Of a stretch of 64,000 nt of DNA, positions 1-8,470 are shown piece after piece. The notes under the pieces were generated by a model. It was given only the letters and a program-made list of their open reading frames with translations. It had not been told where the DNA came from and ran no database searches. The translations under genes and the position numbers were made by a program. How positions within the stretch are numbered: position 1 is the stretch's first letter; each line of letters starts with the position of its first letter. This DNA is from Streptomyces fragilis (GTDB taxonomy: Bacteria; Actinomycetota; Actinomycetes; Streptomycetales; Streptomycetaceae): contig NZ_BEVZ01000003.1 in the NCBI RefSeq assembly GCF_003112515.1, positions 124,001 to 188,000 on the forward strand, given 5' to 3'.

Positions 1-892
1 CGGAGGCGCGGTCGGAGGTGGCGCCGGTGCCCCAGGCGTTGTCGGCGTCGGTGAAGACCGTGGAGGGGGCGCGGCGCAGGCACAGGGTCAGGATGCACAG
101 GTCGGTCTTGTTGGCCGCGTCGCCGGTGTAGGTGTTGCCGCGGGTCGGGTCCTTCAGGGAGTACGAGGTCCCGCTGCCGGTGGTCTCCAGCGGCACGGCG
201 CCCGAGTAGAGGGAGCGGCCGGTGCCGGTGGCGGCGTGCACGGAGTCCCAGGAGTCCAGCTGCCTGCCGGTGCGGGCGTCGACCAGCACCTCACGGCCGA
301 CCGGGTTGCCCCGCGCGTCCTTCGCCGTCACCTCGGTGTGCCAGGCCAGGCGAGGGGTGCGGCCGTTCAGGGCGTCGACCACCAGGCGGGAGTCGGCCTC
401 GGGCGCGACGACGGTCCGCTCCGTGGACCGCAGGAGGTCCTCGGCGACGTCCGAGGCCCTGGACTCGGACACGGCCGGGGTGAGGGCGGGCACCGACACC
501 TCCGCGCGGCTCGCCCGGTCGGCGCCCTCGAACGCGCCCTCCGGCGAGAGGTGGACGACGAAGTCGCCGCCGAGAACCGGCAGATCGGCGTAGGTGCGGT
601 CGAAGCGGACGTGCTCGGAGCCGTCCGCGTCGACGATCACGTCCTTGACGACGAGTTCCTGCCGCGCGCCGATGCCGAGGCTCTCGGCCCGGGCGGCGAC
701 GGCCTTCTCCGCGCGGGCGACGGCGGCGGCCTCACGGTCGGGGGAGGCCTGCGGCGCGGCGGGCGCCGCGGAGGCCGTGACGGGCAGGGCGGTGGCCAGC
801 AGCAGCGCGGCGGCGGCCGCGGCGGTGGCGGTCAGGCGGGATCCGGTCCCTCTCGCGCGGGGGCGCGAGATCCGGGTGCGGTTAGTGTCCAT
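1..892 (-). CDS. secreted M4 (thermolysin-like) neutral metalloprotease, N-terminal part only
   Basis: The minus-strand frame opens at an ATG at 892 and runs off the left edge, so about 297 N-terminal residues are present. It begins with a basic stretch (MDTNRTRISRPRARGTG) and an Ala/Leu-rich hydrophobic core ending near ASA, a signal peptide. The next part resembles the FTP plus PepSY propeptide of M4 proteases (VLGGDFVVHL; RLAWHTEV; REVLVDARTG), which folds and inhibits the enzyme until it is cleaved off. The last residues (TVFTDADNAWG) match the start of the mature catalytic domain. The HExxH zinc site lies outside the window and cannot be checked. It is a probable extracellular nutrient-scavenging protease, divergent from the sensor kinase at 1196. 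Confidence 0.85.
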   Translation of the reverse strand, partial: MDTNRTRISRPRARGTGSRLTATAAAAAALLLATALPVTASAAPAAPQASPDREAAAVARAEKAVAARAESLGIGARQELVVKDVIVDADGSEHVRFDRTYADLPVLGGDFVVHLSPEGAFEGADRASRAEVSVPALTPAVSESRASDVAEDLLRSTERTVVAPEADSRLVVDALNGRTPRLAWHTEVTAKDARGNPVGREVLVDARTGRQLDSWDSVHAATGTGRSLYSGAVPLETTGSGTSYSLKDPTRGNTYTGDAANKTDLCILTLCLRRAPSTVFTDADNAWGTGATSDRAS

Positions 893-1081
893 GACAAGCA
901 TGGTTGTCCCGCCCGGGAGCGGAGGAGACCCGTCCGGCTGGGGAGATCCGGTGTGCGACGTGCGGGACGGCGCACCGCGGCGGCGATGTGACGCCAGTTG
1001 CGACGACCCGGTCCCGGCGGTGCCCGTGCGGGGCGGGAGGCGGGGGCGGCAGGGGCGCGTGGAGGACGATGGTGTACCTGG

Positions 1082-1103
1082 CACCACCCCGGGTGGGGTG
1101 ATG
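1082..1103. promoter_or_regulatory. 22-bp dyad upstream of the sensor kinase operon
   Basis: In the roughly 300-bp divergent gap between the protease and the kinase, CACCACCCC and GGGGTGATG form an inverted repeat with one mismatch around a short GC centre. It lies about 95 bp before the kinase start, a reasonable place for an operator, perhaps for the adjacent LuxR-type regulator. I recognised no clear -10/-35 boxes in the rest of the gap. Confidence 0.35.
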
Positions 1104-1195
1104 CGCCCCGTGCCGCCGGCGCCCGCCGGCCGTAGCGTCAGGGACGGCGGCGATCCACCCGCCGAACCACCACCGGACGACGGGGAGTTGGAAGC

Positions 1196-2464
1196 ATGTC
1201 CGCCAAGAAGGCTCTGCTGGCCGCCGTGCGCGGTTTCGCCCTGGGAACGTTCTCCCTCATCGGCTCCTCCCTCCTGCTGGTCCTCACCCTGCTGGCCGCC
1301 GCCCTGGTCCCCCTCGGCGTCGGCACCCTGCTGATGCCGCCCCTGCTGGGCCTCGTCCGGCGGTTCGCCGACCTGCGGAGGCTGGCGGCGGCCCGCTGGT
1401 ACGGCATCACCATCCCGCTCGCCGAGTACGACCCCGGCCCCGCCGGGCTGCCCGCCGTCGGGCCGGCCCGGACCCTGCGCCTGATGGCGGACCCCGCGGT
1501 CCACCGCGACCTGCGCTGGCTCCCGGTGGACATGACCGCCGGTTTCCTCCTCGCGATGCTGCCCGTGGCACTGCTGAGCAACGCGGTGCAGGGCATCGCC
1601 CTGCCGCTCGGGCACTGGCGGGTCGTCGCGGACGGCGCGGACTACTGGTACCTGTTCCTCCCGGTCGGCGGACAGGCCGACGCGATCGGCGCCGGACTCC
1701 TCGGACTGGTCGTGCTGTACCTGGCGTTCCGCTACAACGACCGCCTGCTCGCCGCCCACTTCACGCTCACCCGGGCCGTGCTGGCACCCGACCGGGCCAC
1801 CTTGGAGCGCCGGGTGGCGGAACTCGCCCGCACCCGGCACGACGCCGTGGGCGCCTCCGCCGCCGAACTGCGCCGCATCGAGCGCGACCTGCACGACGGG
1901 GCGCAGGCCCGCCTGGTCGCCATGGGGATGAGCCTGGGCACCATCGAGACCCTGCTCGACAAGGACCCCGCGCAGGCGAGGAAGTTGCTCGCACAGGCAC
2001 GCGCCGAGTCCGCCGAGGCGCTCGCCGAGCTGCGCGACCTGGTGCGCGGCATCCACCCGCCGGTGCTGGCGGAGCGCGGTCTCGGCGACGCGGCGCGGGC
2101 GCTCGCGCTCCGCACGCCGCTGCCGGTGGAGGCCCACGTCGACCTCCCCGGCCGCCCGGAGGCCGCCGTGGAGTCGGCCGTCTACTTCGCGCTCAGCGAG
2201 ATGCTGACCAACGTCGTCAAGCACGCCCGCGCCACCCGGATCTGGCTGGAACTGGGCCACCGGGACGGCATGCTGCGCCTGACCGTCACCGACGACGGGC
2301 ACGGCGGCGCCGACCCGGCGGCCGGCACCGGGCTGGCGGGCGTGGAGCGGAGGCTGGGAGCATTCGACGGCGTCCTGGCCGTCAGCAGCCCGACCGGCGG
2401 CCCCACCGTGGTGACCCTGGAGATTCCGTGCGCGTTGTCCTCGCCGAAGACCTCTTCCTGCTGA
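1196..2464 (+). CDS. two-component sensor histidine kinase (HisKA_3 type)
   Basis: A 422-residue membrane kinase. The first 190 residues hold hydrophobic segments typical of the actinobacterial 'putative sensor' domain (roughly residues 12-45 and 110-180). A HisKA_3 dimerisation domain follows, with the phosphoacceptor His in ERDLHDGAQARL near residue 230. The C-terminal ATPase domain has an N-box (EMLTNVVKHA) and a glycine-rich lid (DDGHGG; GTGLAGVERR). GGGGAG precedes the ATG at 1196 at good spacing. The 3' end overlaps the response-regulator gene by 37 bp in another frame, so the two should be translationally coupled. The signal it senses cannot be read from the sequence. Confidence 0.93.
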   Translation: MSAKKALLAAVRGFALGTFSLIGSSLLLVLTLLAAALVPLGVGTLLMPPLLGLVRRFADLRRLAAARWYGITIPLAEYDPGPAGLPAVGPARTLRLMADPAVHRDLRWLPVDMTAGFLLAMLPVALLSNAVQGIALPLGHWRVVADGADYWYLFLPVGGQADAIGAGLLGLVVLYLAFRYNDRLLAAHFTLTRAVLAPDRATLERRVAELARTRHDAVGASAAELRRIERDLHDGAQARLVAMGMSLGTIETLLDKDPAQARKLLAQARAESAEALAELRDLVRGIHPPVLAERGLGDAARALALRTPLPVEAHVDLPGRPEAAVESAVYFALSEMLTNVVKHARATRIWLELGHRDGMLRLTVTDDGHGGADPAAGTGLAGVERRLGAFDGVLAVSSPTGGPTVVTLEIPCALSSPKTSSC

Positions 2465-3078
2465 GGGACGGCCTCGTCCGGCTGCTGGAGGCGCACGGCT
2501 TCGAGATCGCCGCCGCCGTCGACAACGGCCCCGGACTGGACCGCGCCCTCGAGGAACTGGAGCCGGACGTCGCCGTCGTCGACGTCCGGCTCCCGCCCTC
2601 CTTCACCGACGAGGGGCTGCAGTGCGCCCTGCGGGCCCGGCGCCGCCGCCCCGGCCTGCCGGTGCTGGTGCTCTCCCAGCACGTCGAGCAGCTCTACGCC
2701 CGCGAACTGCTCGCCGACGGCAGCGGCGGCGTCGGCTACCTGCTGAAGGACCGGGTGATGGACGCCGGGCAGTTCACCGAGGCCGTCCGCCGGGTCGCGG
2801 CCGGCGGCACCGCCATGGACCCCCAGGTCATCTCCCAGCTGCTGCAGCGCAGTTCGGGCGACGACCGGCCCGTCTCACGGCTCACCCCGCGCGAGCGGGA
2901 GGTGCTGGAGCTGATGGCGCAGGGCCGTTCCAACGCCGCCATCGCGGGCCGGCTGTCGGTCACCGAACGGGCCGTCGCCAAGCACACCGCCAACATCTTC
3001 GCCAAGCTCGGCCTGGAGGTGTCCGACGACGACAACCGCCGGGTCCTGGCCGTCCTCGCCCACCTCGACGCCGCCTGA
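2428..3078 (+). CDS. LuxR/NarL-family response regulator
   Basis: A 216-residue regulator starting at a GTG inside the end of the kinase gene. The N-terminal receiver has the acidic pair (LAED) and the phosphoacceptor Asp in VAVVDVRLPP near residue 53. The C-terminal LuxR-type helix-turn-helix begins LTPREREVLELMAQG, with recognition-helix sequence ERAVAKHTANIF. It is the cognate partner of the preceding kinase. The dyad at 1082-1103 is a candidate target, although nothing in the sequence proves it. The closest-looking characterised systems are DesR/VraR-like envelope-stress regulators, but the regulon is not inferable. Confidence 0.93.
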   Translation: MRVVLAEDLFLLRDGLVRLLEAHGFEIAAAVDNGPGLDRALEELEPDVAVVDVRLPPSFTDEGLQCALRARRRRPGLPVLVLSQHVEQLYARELLADGSGGVGYLLKDRVMDAGQFTEAVRRVAAGGTAMDPQVISQLLQRSSGDDRPVSRLTPREREVLELMAQGRSNAAIAGRLSVTERAVAKHTANIFAKLGLEVSDDDNRRVLAVLAHLDAA

Positions 3079-3148
3079 GCCGGCCGGCCGGGCGCCCGCT
3101 CCGGCCCGCTCGTCCGGCCGGTCGCGAGGAGGGGGCCGCCGGGGACGG

Positions 3149-3502
3149 TCAGGCGCCGTCCTGCGGGCGGGCCTTCCCCGCCTCGGCCGCCCGGGACCGT
3201 CGGCGGACGCCCTCCACATGGGCCGTGAACACCCCGGCCGCGTCCGGGGTGAGCATCCGCAGCGCGACCAGCGCGCTGAGCGCCACGTCGCACAGCTCGG
3301 CCTGCACGTCGTCCCAGTCGTGGGTGACGCCCTTGCGCGGGTTGTGGCCCAGCGTGCCGATCACGGCCTGCGCCGTCTCACCGATCTCCTCGGACAGCTT
3401 CAGCACCGCCAGCAGCAGTTCCTGCTCGCGGGGCCGCGTGCCGTTCCGGTCCACCCAGGCCCACAGGTCCTCGACCGAGTCCCACATCCGGTGTTCGCTC
3501 AT
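3149..3502 (-). CDS. MazG-like nucleotide pyrophosphohydrolase
   Basis: A 117-residue all-alpha NTP-PPase-like protein. The acidic metal-binding motifs are visible as KLSEEIGE near residue 33 and ELCDVALSAL near residue 68, the EExxE and ExxD pattern of MazG/dUTPase-like enzymes, which hydrolyse (d)NTPs to NMP and pyrophosphate. It starts 4 bp after the PhzF-like gene ends, so the two form an operon. It is convergent with the response regulator across a 70-bp gap. Its real substrate, canonical or damaged nucleotide, is unknown. Confidence 0.8.
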   Translation of the reverse strand: MSEHRMWDSVEDLWAWVDRNGTRPREQELLLAVLKLSEEIGETAQAVIGTLGHNPRKGVTHDWDDVQAELCDVALSALVALRMLTPDAAGVFTAHVEGVRRRSRAAEAGKARPQDGA

Positions 3503-3506
3503 GGGC

Positions 3507-4160
3507 TCAGCGTTCCAGAACGACGCGGCCGCCGATCTCCACCCAGCCGTTCGGCTGCGGCGCCGTCAGGATCTGCGAGCCGGCCCCCTGGCCGATGTTC
3601 AGGGCGCGGCCCAGCTGCTGGGTCAGGAGCAGCGCGGCCGCGCCGGTCGCCTCGTCCTCGTCGATGCCGTCGTCCCGGCCGGGGAAGGCGCGGGCCCGGA
3701 CGCGGCCCGCGGCCTCGTCCTCCCACGCCCAGGCGTAGATCCACTCGCCCTTCTCCGGCACCTCGAGGGAGTCCACCTCCACGGCGGAGGCGTACTGGCG
3801 CAGGACGCGCGGCGGCGCCCACTCGGCGCGGGCCTCGATCCAGGTGAACTCGCCGTCCAGCCGGACCCCCACCTCGCCGGCGGCGGTGATCAGCTCGGGC
3901 AGGTCCAGCAGCCAGGCGGCGCCGACGCAGGGGTGGCCGGCGAACGGCAGCCGCAGCGCCGGGGTGTAGATGTCGATCACACCGCGCTCCGGGTCGTCGA
4001 CGAACACCGTCTCGCTGCAGCCGAGTTCGGCGGCCATCGCCTGCCGTTCGGTCTCGCCGGGGATCTTGGAGCCGTCGCGGACCACGGCGAGTTCGTTGCC
4101 GTAGCCGCGCCCGGCGTCGCAGAAGACCCTGAGCACGTCGTAAGGAGTCACGTCGCGCAT
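3507..4160 (-). CDS. PhzF-family isomerase/epimerase-like protein
   Basis: A 217-residue protein with PhzF-fold hallmarks: N-terminal DVLRVFCDAGRGYGNELAVV, the catalytic Glu region SETVFVDD, and FAGHPCVGAAWLL. The family catalyses double-bond isomerisation or epimerisation of small metabolites; PhzF acts on trans-2,3-dihydro-3-hydroxyanthranilate. There are no phenazine genes nearby, so a phenazine role is unlikely. At 217 residues it is shorter than the usual 260-300, with a shorter C-terminal lobe. It is the first gene of the two-gene unit with the MazG-like gene and is divergent from the lipoprotein at 4243. Confidence 0.8.
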   Translation of the reverse strand: MRDVTPYDVLRVFCDAGRGYGNELAVVRDGSKIPGETERQAMAAELGCSETVFVDDPERGVIDIYTPALRLPFAGHPCVGAAWLLDLPELITAAGEVGVRLDGEFTWIEARAEWAPPRVLRQYASAVEVDSLEVPEKGEWIYAWAWEDEAAGRVRARAFPGRDDGIDEDEATGAAALLLTQQLGRALNIGQGAGSQILTAPQPNGWVEIGGRVVLER

Positions 4161-4242
4161 TCAAGCATCCCCCCGGTACCGCCCGCGCGGGCCGCCCGTC
4201 ACGGGTAGGGTGCCGCTGCGTAAGCCGGAAGGAGAAGGCGAG

Positions 4243-5202
4243 TTGAAGAGCACGAGGGGGCGTCGCGTCCTGCCGGCCGTCCTGGCCGCGCTGTCCCTGG
4301 CCCTGAGCGGGTGCGTCGTGGTGCACGGGGAGCGGGAGGTCCTGCCGGCCGCCACCCCGAAGGAGGCCGCCGGCGCGCTGCGGACGTTCACCGACGCCTA
4401 CAACGCCGCGGACGAGGCGTACGACCGGAGCCTCGACGAGGACCGGGTCACCGGCGCGTTCGGCGCCATAGACGGCGCGCGGCTGAAGGCGCGCCACGCC
4501 AACCACCCCGAGGGCAACGCGGCCCACGAGCCGCTGCGGCTGAGCGACGCGCGGTACACCATCCCCGCCAAGGCGGGCTGGCCGCGCTGGTTCCTCGCGG
4601 ACGCCCGGGGCAACAAGGGCGGCGACGCCCGCTGGATGCTGGTGTTCGTCAAGGAGCACGCGAAGGAGCCCTGGCAGGCGGCCTACCTGACGCTCCTCGA
4701 CCCCGACGACGTGCCGGACTTCCGCAAGGACGAGGACGGCCACGCGGTGCCCGCCGCGGCGGGCGACCAGCTGGCCCTCCCGCCGTCGAAGCTGAGCAAG
4801 GCGTACGCGGACTACCTCGGCGGCGGCGGCGACGCCTTCGCCCAGGGGCCGCACACGAGCGTGGTGCGCGAGCAGCGCAAGCGCAACGAGAAGCGGCCGG
4901 GGCTGGTGCGGCAGTTCAAGGACGAGGCGCTCACCAAGGGCGACTACGCGCCGCTGGGGCTGCGGACCGCCGACGGCGGGGCGCTGGTGTTCTTCGCGAC
5001 CCGGCACTTCGAGCGGCTGACGGCCGCGCCGGGCACGGAGATACCGGTGCAGAACGCGGACGTGCGGGCGCTGATCACCGGCGAGGTCGGCCAGACGCTG
5101 ACCATGGAGTACGTCTCGCAGCAGGCGGTGCGGGTGCCGCGCAAGGGGCAGGCCGTCTTCCTCAGCCGGGTCCCGGGGCTCACCGCGGCGCGCGGGGAGT
5201 AG
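4243..5202 (+). CDS. probable secreted lipoprotein of unknown function
   Basis: A 319-residue protein. I chose the TTG at 4243 because GGAAGGAG sits at 4227-4234, and the product then starts MKSTRGRRVLPAVLAALSLA followed by LSGC, a clean lipoprotein signal peptide with lipobox cysteine near residue 25. An upstream in-frame GTG at 4210 lacks this support. The mature part is rich in charged residues and Ala with no motif I recognise. It is predicted to be anchored outside the membrane. It is divergent from the PhzF-like gene and convergent with the Prim-Pol gene. Confidence 0.75.
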   Translation: MKSTRGRRVLPAVLAALSLALSGCVVVHGEREVLPAATPKEAAGALRTFTDAYNAADEAYDRSLDEDRVTGAFGAIDGARLKARHANHPEGNAAHEPLRLSDARYTIPAKAGWPRWFLADARGNKGGDARWMLVFVKEHAKEPWQAAYLTLLDPDDVPDFRKDEDGHAVPAAAGDQLALPPSKLSKAYADYLGGGGDAFAQGPHTSVVREQRKRNEKRPGLVRQFKDEALTKGDYAPLGLRTADGGALVFFATRHFERLTAAPGTEIPVQNADVRALITGEVGQTLTMEYVSQQAVRVPRKGQAVFLSRVPGLTAARGE

Positions 5203-5266
5203 CCGCCGCGCGTGCGGGAGCGGCAGGTCGCCCGCCCCGCCCCGCCTCCGGCCGCCGGGCGGGAGG

Positions 5267-5995
5267 TCAGCGCTGGAGGGGCCAGACCGCGCCGGTGGGC
5301 TCCTCGCCGACGTACTTCTCGCAGGCGTCGGTGAGGGTCTCGAGCAGCAGCAGCGGTTCCGGCAGGGCGTGCTCGGGGCCGCGCACCCACCGCACGGACC
5401 GGCCGTCGTCACCCGGCAGGCGGGCGGGCGGCACCAGGACGTACGAGCCGCGGCAGTGCCACCGCAGGCCGGGATGGTCCTCGTCGGTCTCGGGGTGCGA
5501 GTCCAGCTCGCAGGGCCACCACTCGTCCTCGTCCTCGGGCGTGCCGCGGGTCTCGGTGAAGAAGAGCATCCGCCCGTCGTCGCTCTCGGCGACCGGCCCG
5601 ACGCCGACACCCTCGGCGAGCAGCCGCTCCAGCGCCGCGCGGCCCGCCTCCAGGGGCACGTCCAGCACGTCGTGGAGCATGCCGGTGGCGGTGATGAAGT
5701 TGGCCTCGGGGTTGCCGCGCGCCCAGCGCTCGACCTGCGCGGGATCCGTGGTGGACTGCGTCTGCCAGGCGAAGGAGACCGGGTGGCGGGCGGGGGTCGG
5801 ACAGCCGACCCGTTCGCACGAACACCGGTAGCCGACCGGGTGCGCGGCGGGCGCGAGCGGCAGCCCCGCGGCCGCGGCGGCGAGGAGCAGGGCCTCACGG
5901 TCCTCGGACCCGACGGCCTCCTGCGGACGCCGTCCGCGCAGCCACCGGGAGATCCTGCTCTGCCGGCCGGGACGGCCGCCGAACGTCGCGCTCAT
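5267..5995 (-). CDS. stand-alone Prim-Pol (bifunctional DNA primase/polymerase) domain protein
   Basis: A 242-residue protein. A stretch from about residue 35 (LLLAAAAAGLPLAPAA) through a Cys-rich segment (YRCSCERVGCPTPARHP) and WARGNPEANFITATG resembles the N-terminal AEP-type Prim-Pol domain found in plasmid and phage replication proteins. No helicase domain follows and the polypeptide ends at normal Prim-Pol length. The usual catalytic DxD pair is not obvious (a DVLDV segment occurs), so activity is uncertain. Related single-domain proteins are widespread in Streptomyces. It stands alone, and its role in repair or regulation is unknown. Confidence 0.75.
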   Translation of the reverse strand: MSATFGGRPGRQSRISRWLRGRRPQEAVGSEDREALLLAAAAAGLPLAPAAHPVGYRCSCERVGCPTPARHPVSFAWQTQSTTDPAQVERWARGNPEANFITATGMLHDVLDVPLEAGRAALERLLAEGVGVGPVAESDDGRMLFFTETRGTPEDEDEWWPCELDSHPETDEDHPGLRWHCRGSYVLVPPARLPGDDGRSVRWVRGPEHALPEPLLLLETLTDACEKYVGEEPTGAVWPLQR

Positions 5996-6101
5996 CTATC
6001 CCCTCGCCTCACCGATGGTGCGGACAACATGCCCCATGGTCGCACCGCCACGTGCCTCCGGGGCGAGCCGGCGGAAATGCGCCCGGCGTTCCGGTCGGAG
6101 G

Positions 6102-7115
6102 TCATTGCCTGATTTCATGGTAATTGCCGGGCTCGACGGGCGGCCAGGAGTCCCCCCAGTCGGCGTCCCGGGCCGCCTTGTAGAGGTCGCCGTGGCGCTT
6201 GGTCACCGTGTGGCGGCGCAACTGCTCCTCGGCCTCGCACAGGTCGAGCAGCACCTGCCCCTTGCGGATCTGCGGGCGCCGCACCACCCGGGAGGCGGCC
6301 GGGGAGACCTCGTCCGCGGGCAGCCGGGTGGCCGCGACGTAGCTGAACTTCTCGTCCTCGTAGGGCAGCGAGCCGGCCTTCACCTGACGGTGCAGGGAGG
6401 AGCGGCTGACCCGGGCCGAGAAGTGGCACCAGTCCTCGCCCGGGACGATCGGGCAGGCCGCGCTGTGCGGGCAGGGGGCGGCGACGCGGAAGCCGGCGGC
6501 GATCAGGCGGTCCCGGGCGGCGATCACACGGGCGTAGCCGTCGGGGGTGCCGGGTTCGACGACCACGACGGACGGGGCGGCGGCGGCCGCGGCGTCGACG
6601 ACGTGGGCGCGGTCCTGGTCGGTGAGCTCACCGAGGACGTAGGACACCGTGACGAGATCGGTGCTCTCGATCCGGAGCGCCGCTCCGATCCGCGAGCGCT
6701 GCCAGCGCGCCCCGGCAAGGGCCGGGTTGGCGGCGGCAAGCTCGCGGCCGAGCGCGAGGGCGGGCTCCGCCCAGTCCAGCACGGTCACGGGCCGCTCCCC
6801 GTCCCAGGCCGCGGTGACCGCCCAGGTGGCCGCGCCGGTGCCGCCGCCCACGTCCACGTGCGAGGCGGGCGTCCACCCCGGGACCGCCGCGGCGAACGCC
6901 TCCAGCGCCGAGCGCACCGCCTCGAAGGTGGCCGGCATCCGGTAGGCCGCGTACGCCGCCACGTCCGCGCGGTCGCGCAGGATGGGGGCGTCGGTGGGGG
7001 TCCGGCCGCGGTAGTTGGCGATCAGCCGGTCCACGGCCTGGGCGGCCTGCCGGGGCGGGAGTCCGTCGAGCAGCGCCGCGAGCGCGGTCCGGAGGGTCTC
7101 GGCGGGGGACGACAC
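6102..7115 (-). CDS. Rsm22-family small-ribosomal-subunit methyltransferase-like protein
   Basis: I chose the GTG at 7115, giving 337 residues, because GGAGG lies 9 nt upstream; the frame continues upstream without a ribosome site. The SAM-binding region is HVDVGGGTGAATWAV near residue 95, followed by SYVLGELTD. Cysteines in CPHSAACPI and WCHFSARVSRSS fit the zinc/iron-site pattern of Rsm22/mS45-like proteins, which are linked to small-subunit assembly. It is a single gene, with 260 GC-rich bases before the next gene. Confidence 0.82.
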   Translation of the reverse strand: MSSPAETLRTALAALLDGLPPRQAAQAVDRLIANYRGRTPTDAPILRDRADVAAYAAYRMPATFEAVRSALEAFAAAVPGWTPASHVDVGGGTGAATWAVTAAWDGERPVTVLDWAEPALALGRELAAANPALAGARWQRSRIGAALRIESTDLVTVSYVLGELTDQDRAHVVDAAAAAAPSVVVVEPGTPDGYARVIAARDRLIAAGFRVAAPCPHSAACPIVPGEDWCHFSARVSRSSLHRQVKAGSLPYEDEKFSYVAATRLPADEVSPAASRVVRRPQIRKGQVLLDLCEAEEQLRRHTVTKRHGDLYKAARDADWGDSWPPVEPGNYHEIRQ

Positions 7116-7378
7116 GATGTTCACCCTCCGATTGTCGCAGCCACCGCCCGCCTTCCCTCCCGCCGCCGTCCGCGCTCCCTCCCGCCGCCGTCCGGCCCGG
7201 GACGCCGCTCCCGTCCGCGCGCCCGTCCGCCGCCGTCCGGCCTCGGTCCCCCCGAAGCCCGGCTCCGGCACGCCGGGGTGCCCGGTCCGTGAGACGTCCC
7301 AGCCGTGCGGGCCGGAGCGCGCGGCGCCCGATCTATGCTCTGCGCAGGGCTGATGTCACGAGGTGAGGAGCGGCCGGG

Positions 7379-8371
7379 ATGGCTGAGACGGTGCGGTGGG
7401 GAATTCTGGCCACGGGCGGGATCGCCGCGGCTTTCGCGGGTGACCTCGTCGACATCCCGGACGCCGAGCTGGTGGCGGTCGGCTCGCGGTCGCAGGAGTC
7501 GGCCGACGCGTTCGCCGAGCGGTTCGGCATCCCGAAGGCGTACGGGGACTGGGCGTCGCTGGCCGCCGACGAGGACGTCGACGTGGTGTACGTCGCGACC
7601 CCGCACACCGCCCACCGGGCCGCCGCCGGGATGTGCCTGGAGGCCGGGCGCGGCGTGCTGTGCGAGAAGCCGTTCACGCTGAACCTGCGGGAGGCGCAGG
7701 AACTGGTCGCGCTGGCGCGGGAGCGCGGGCGCTTCCTGATGGAAGGCATGTGGACCGCCTGCAATCCGCTGGTGCGCCGGATGCGGCAGCTGGTGGAGGA
7801 GGGCGAGATCGGCGAGGTGCGGACGGTGCAGGCCGACTTCGGCCTGGCCGGCCCGTTCCCGGTCGCGCACCGGCTGCGCGATCCGCAGCAGGGCGGCGGG
7901 GCGCTGCTCGACCTCGGGGTCTACCCGATCGCCTTCGCGCAGATGCTGCTGGGGGAGCCGGACCGGGTCACCGCGCAGTCGGTGCTCTCGCCGGAGGGCG
8001 TCGACCTGCAGACCGGAGCGGTGCTCGGCTGGGAGAGCGGTGCTCTCGGTCTGGTGCACTGCTCCATCGTCGGTGCGACGGGCATCACCGCCTCCGTCAC
8101 CGGCACCCGCGGCCGGATCGACGTGCCCGACGGCTTCTTCCAGGCGGATCGTTTCGTCCTGCACCGCGAGGGCAAGGAGCTGCAGGAGTTCACGCTCACC
8201 TCGGGTGACGGCCTGCGCAGCAGCTTCCGGCACGAGGCGCTCGAGGTGATGCGCGCGATCAGGGCCGGGGAGACCGAGTCCCCGCTGGTCCCGCTGGAGT
8301 CGACCCTCGCCGTCATGCGCACCCTCGACGCGATCCGCGACCAGGTCGGAGTCCGCTACCCGGGCGAGTGA
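7379..8371 (+). CDS. Gfo/Idh/MocA-family NAD(P)-dependent oxidoreductase
   Basis: 330 residues. An N-terminal Rossmann fold carries WGILATGGIAAAFAGDL instead of a strict GxGxxG, then VGSRSQESADAFAERFG, and the diagnostic VLCEKPFTLN (EKP motif) near residue 95. The C-terminal alpha/beta domain contains GGGALLDLGVYPIAFAQ, the usual active-site region. Such enzymes oxidise or reduce sugars, inositols or trans-dihydrodiols. GGTGAGGAG precedes the ATG. No pathway neighbours are adjacent, so the substrate is unknown. It is convergent with the phosphatase gene across a shared terminator. Confidence 0.9.
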   Translation: MAETVRWGILATGGIAAAFAGDLVDIPDAELVAVGSRSQESADAFAERFGIPKAYGDWASLAADEDVDVVYVATPHTAHRAAAGMCLEAGRGVLCEKPFTLNLREAQELVALARERGRFLMEGMWTACNPLVRRMRQLVEEGEIGEVRTVQADFGLAGPFPVAHRLRDPQQGGGALLDLGVYPIAFAQMLLGEPDRVTAQSVLSPEGVDLQTGAVLGWESGALGLVHCSIVGATGITASVTGTRGRIDVPDGFFQADRFVLHREGKELQEFTLTSGDGLRSSFRHEALEVMRAIRAGETESPLVPLESTLAVMRTLDAIRDQVGVRYPGE

Positions 8372-8427
8372 CGGCGTCCCCGGGGGCAGCCCACCGGGGG
8401 AGCTCACCGGGGGAGCCGTCCTGCCTT

Positions 8428-8460
8428 CCGGGGGCGCGGGCCGACCGCCCGCGCCCCGGG
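8428..8460. terminator. bidirectional hairpin terminator
   Basis: GGGGCGCGGGC and GCCCGCGCCCC pair perfectly around CGACC and extend outward with one mismatch. It lies between the convergent oxidoreductase and phosphatase genes. The lack of a U-tract is normal for Streptomyces. Confidence 0.7.
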
Positions 8461-8470
8461 CGGCGTGCCG

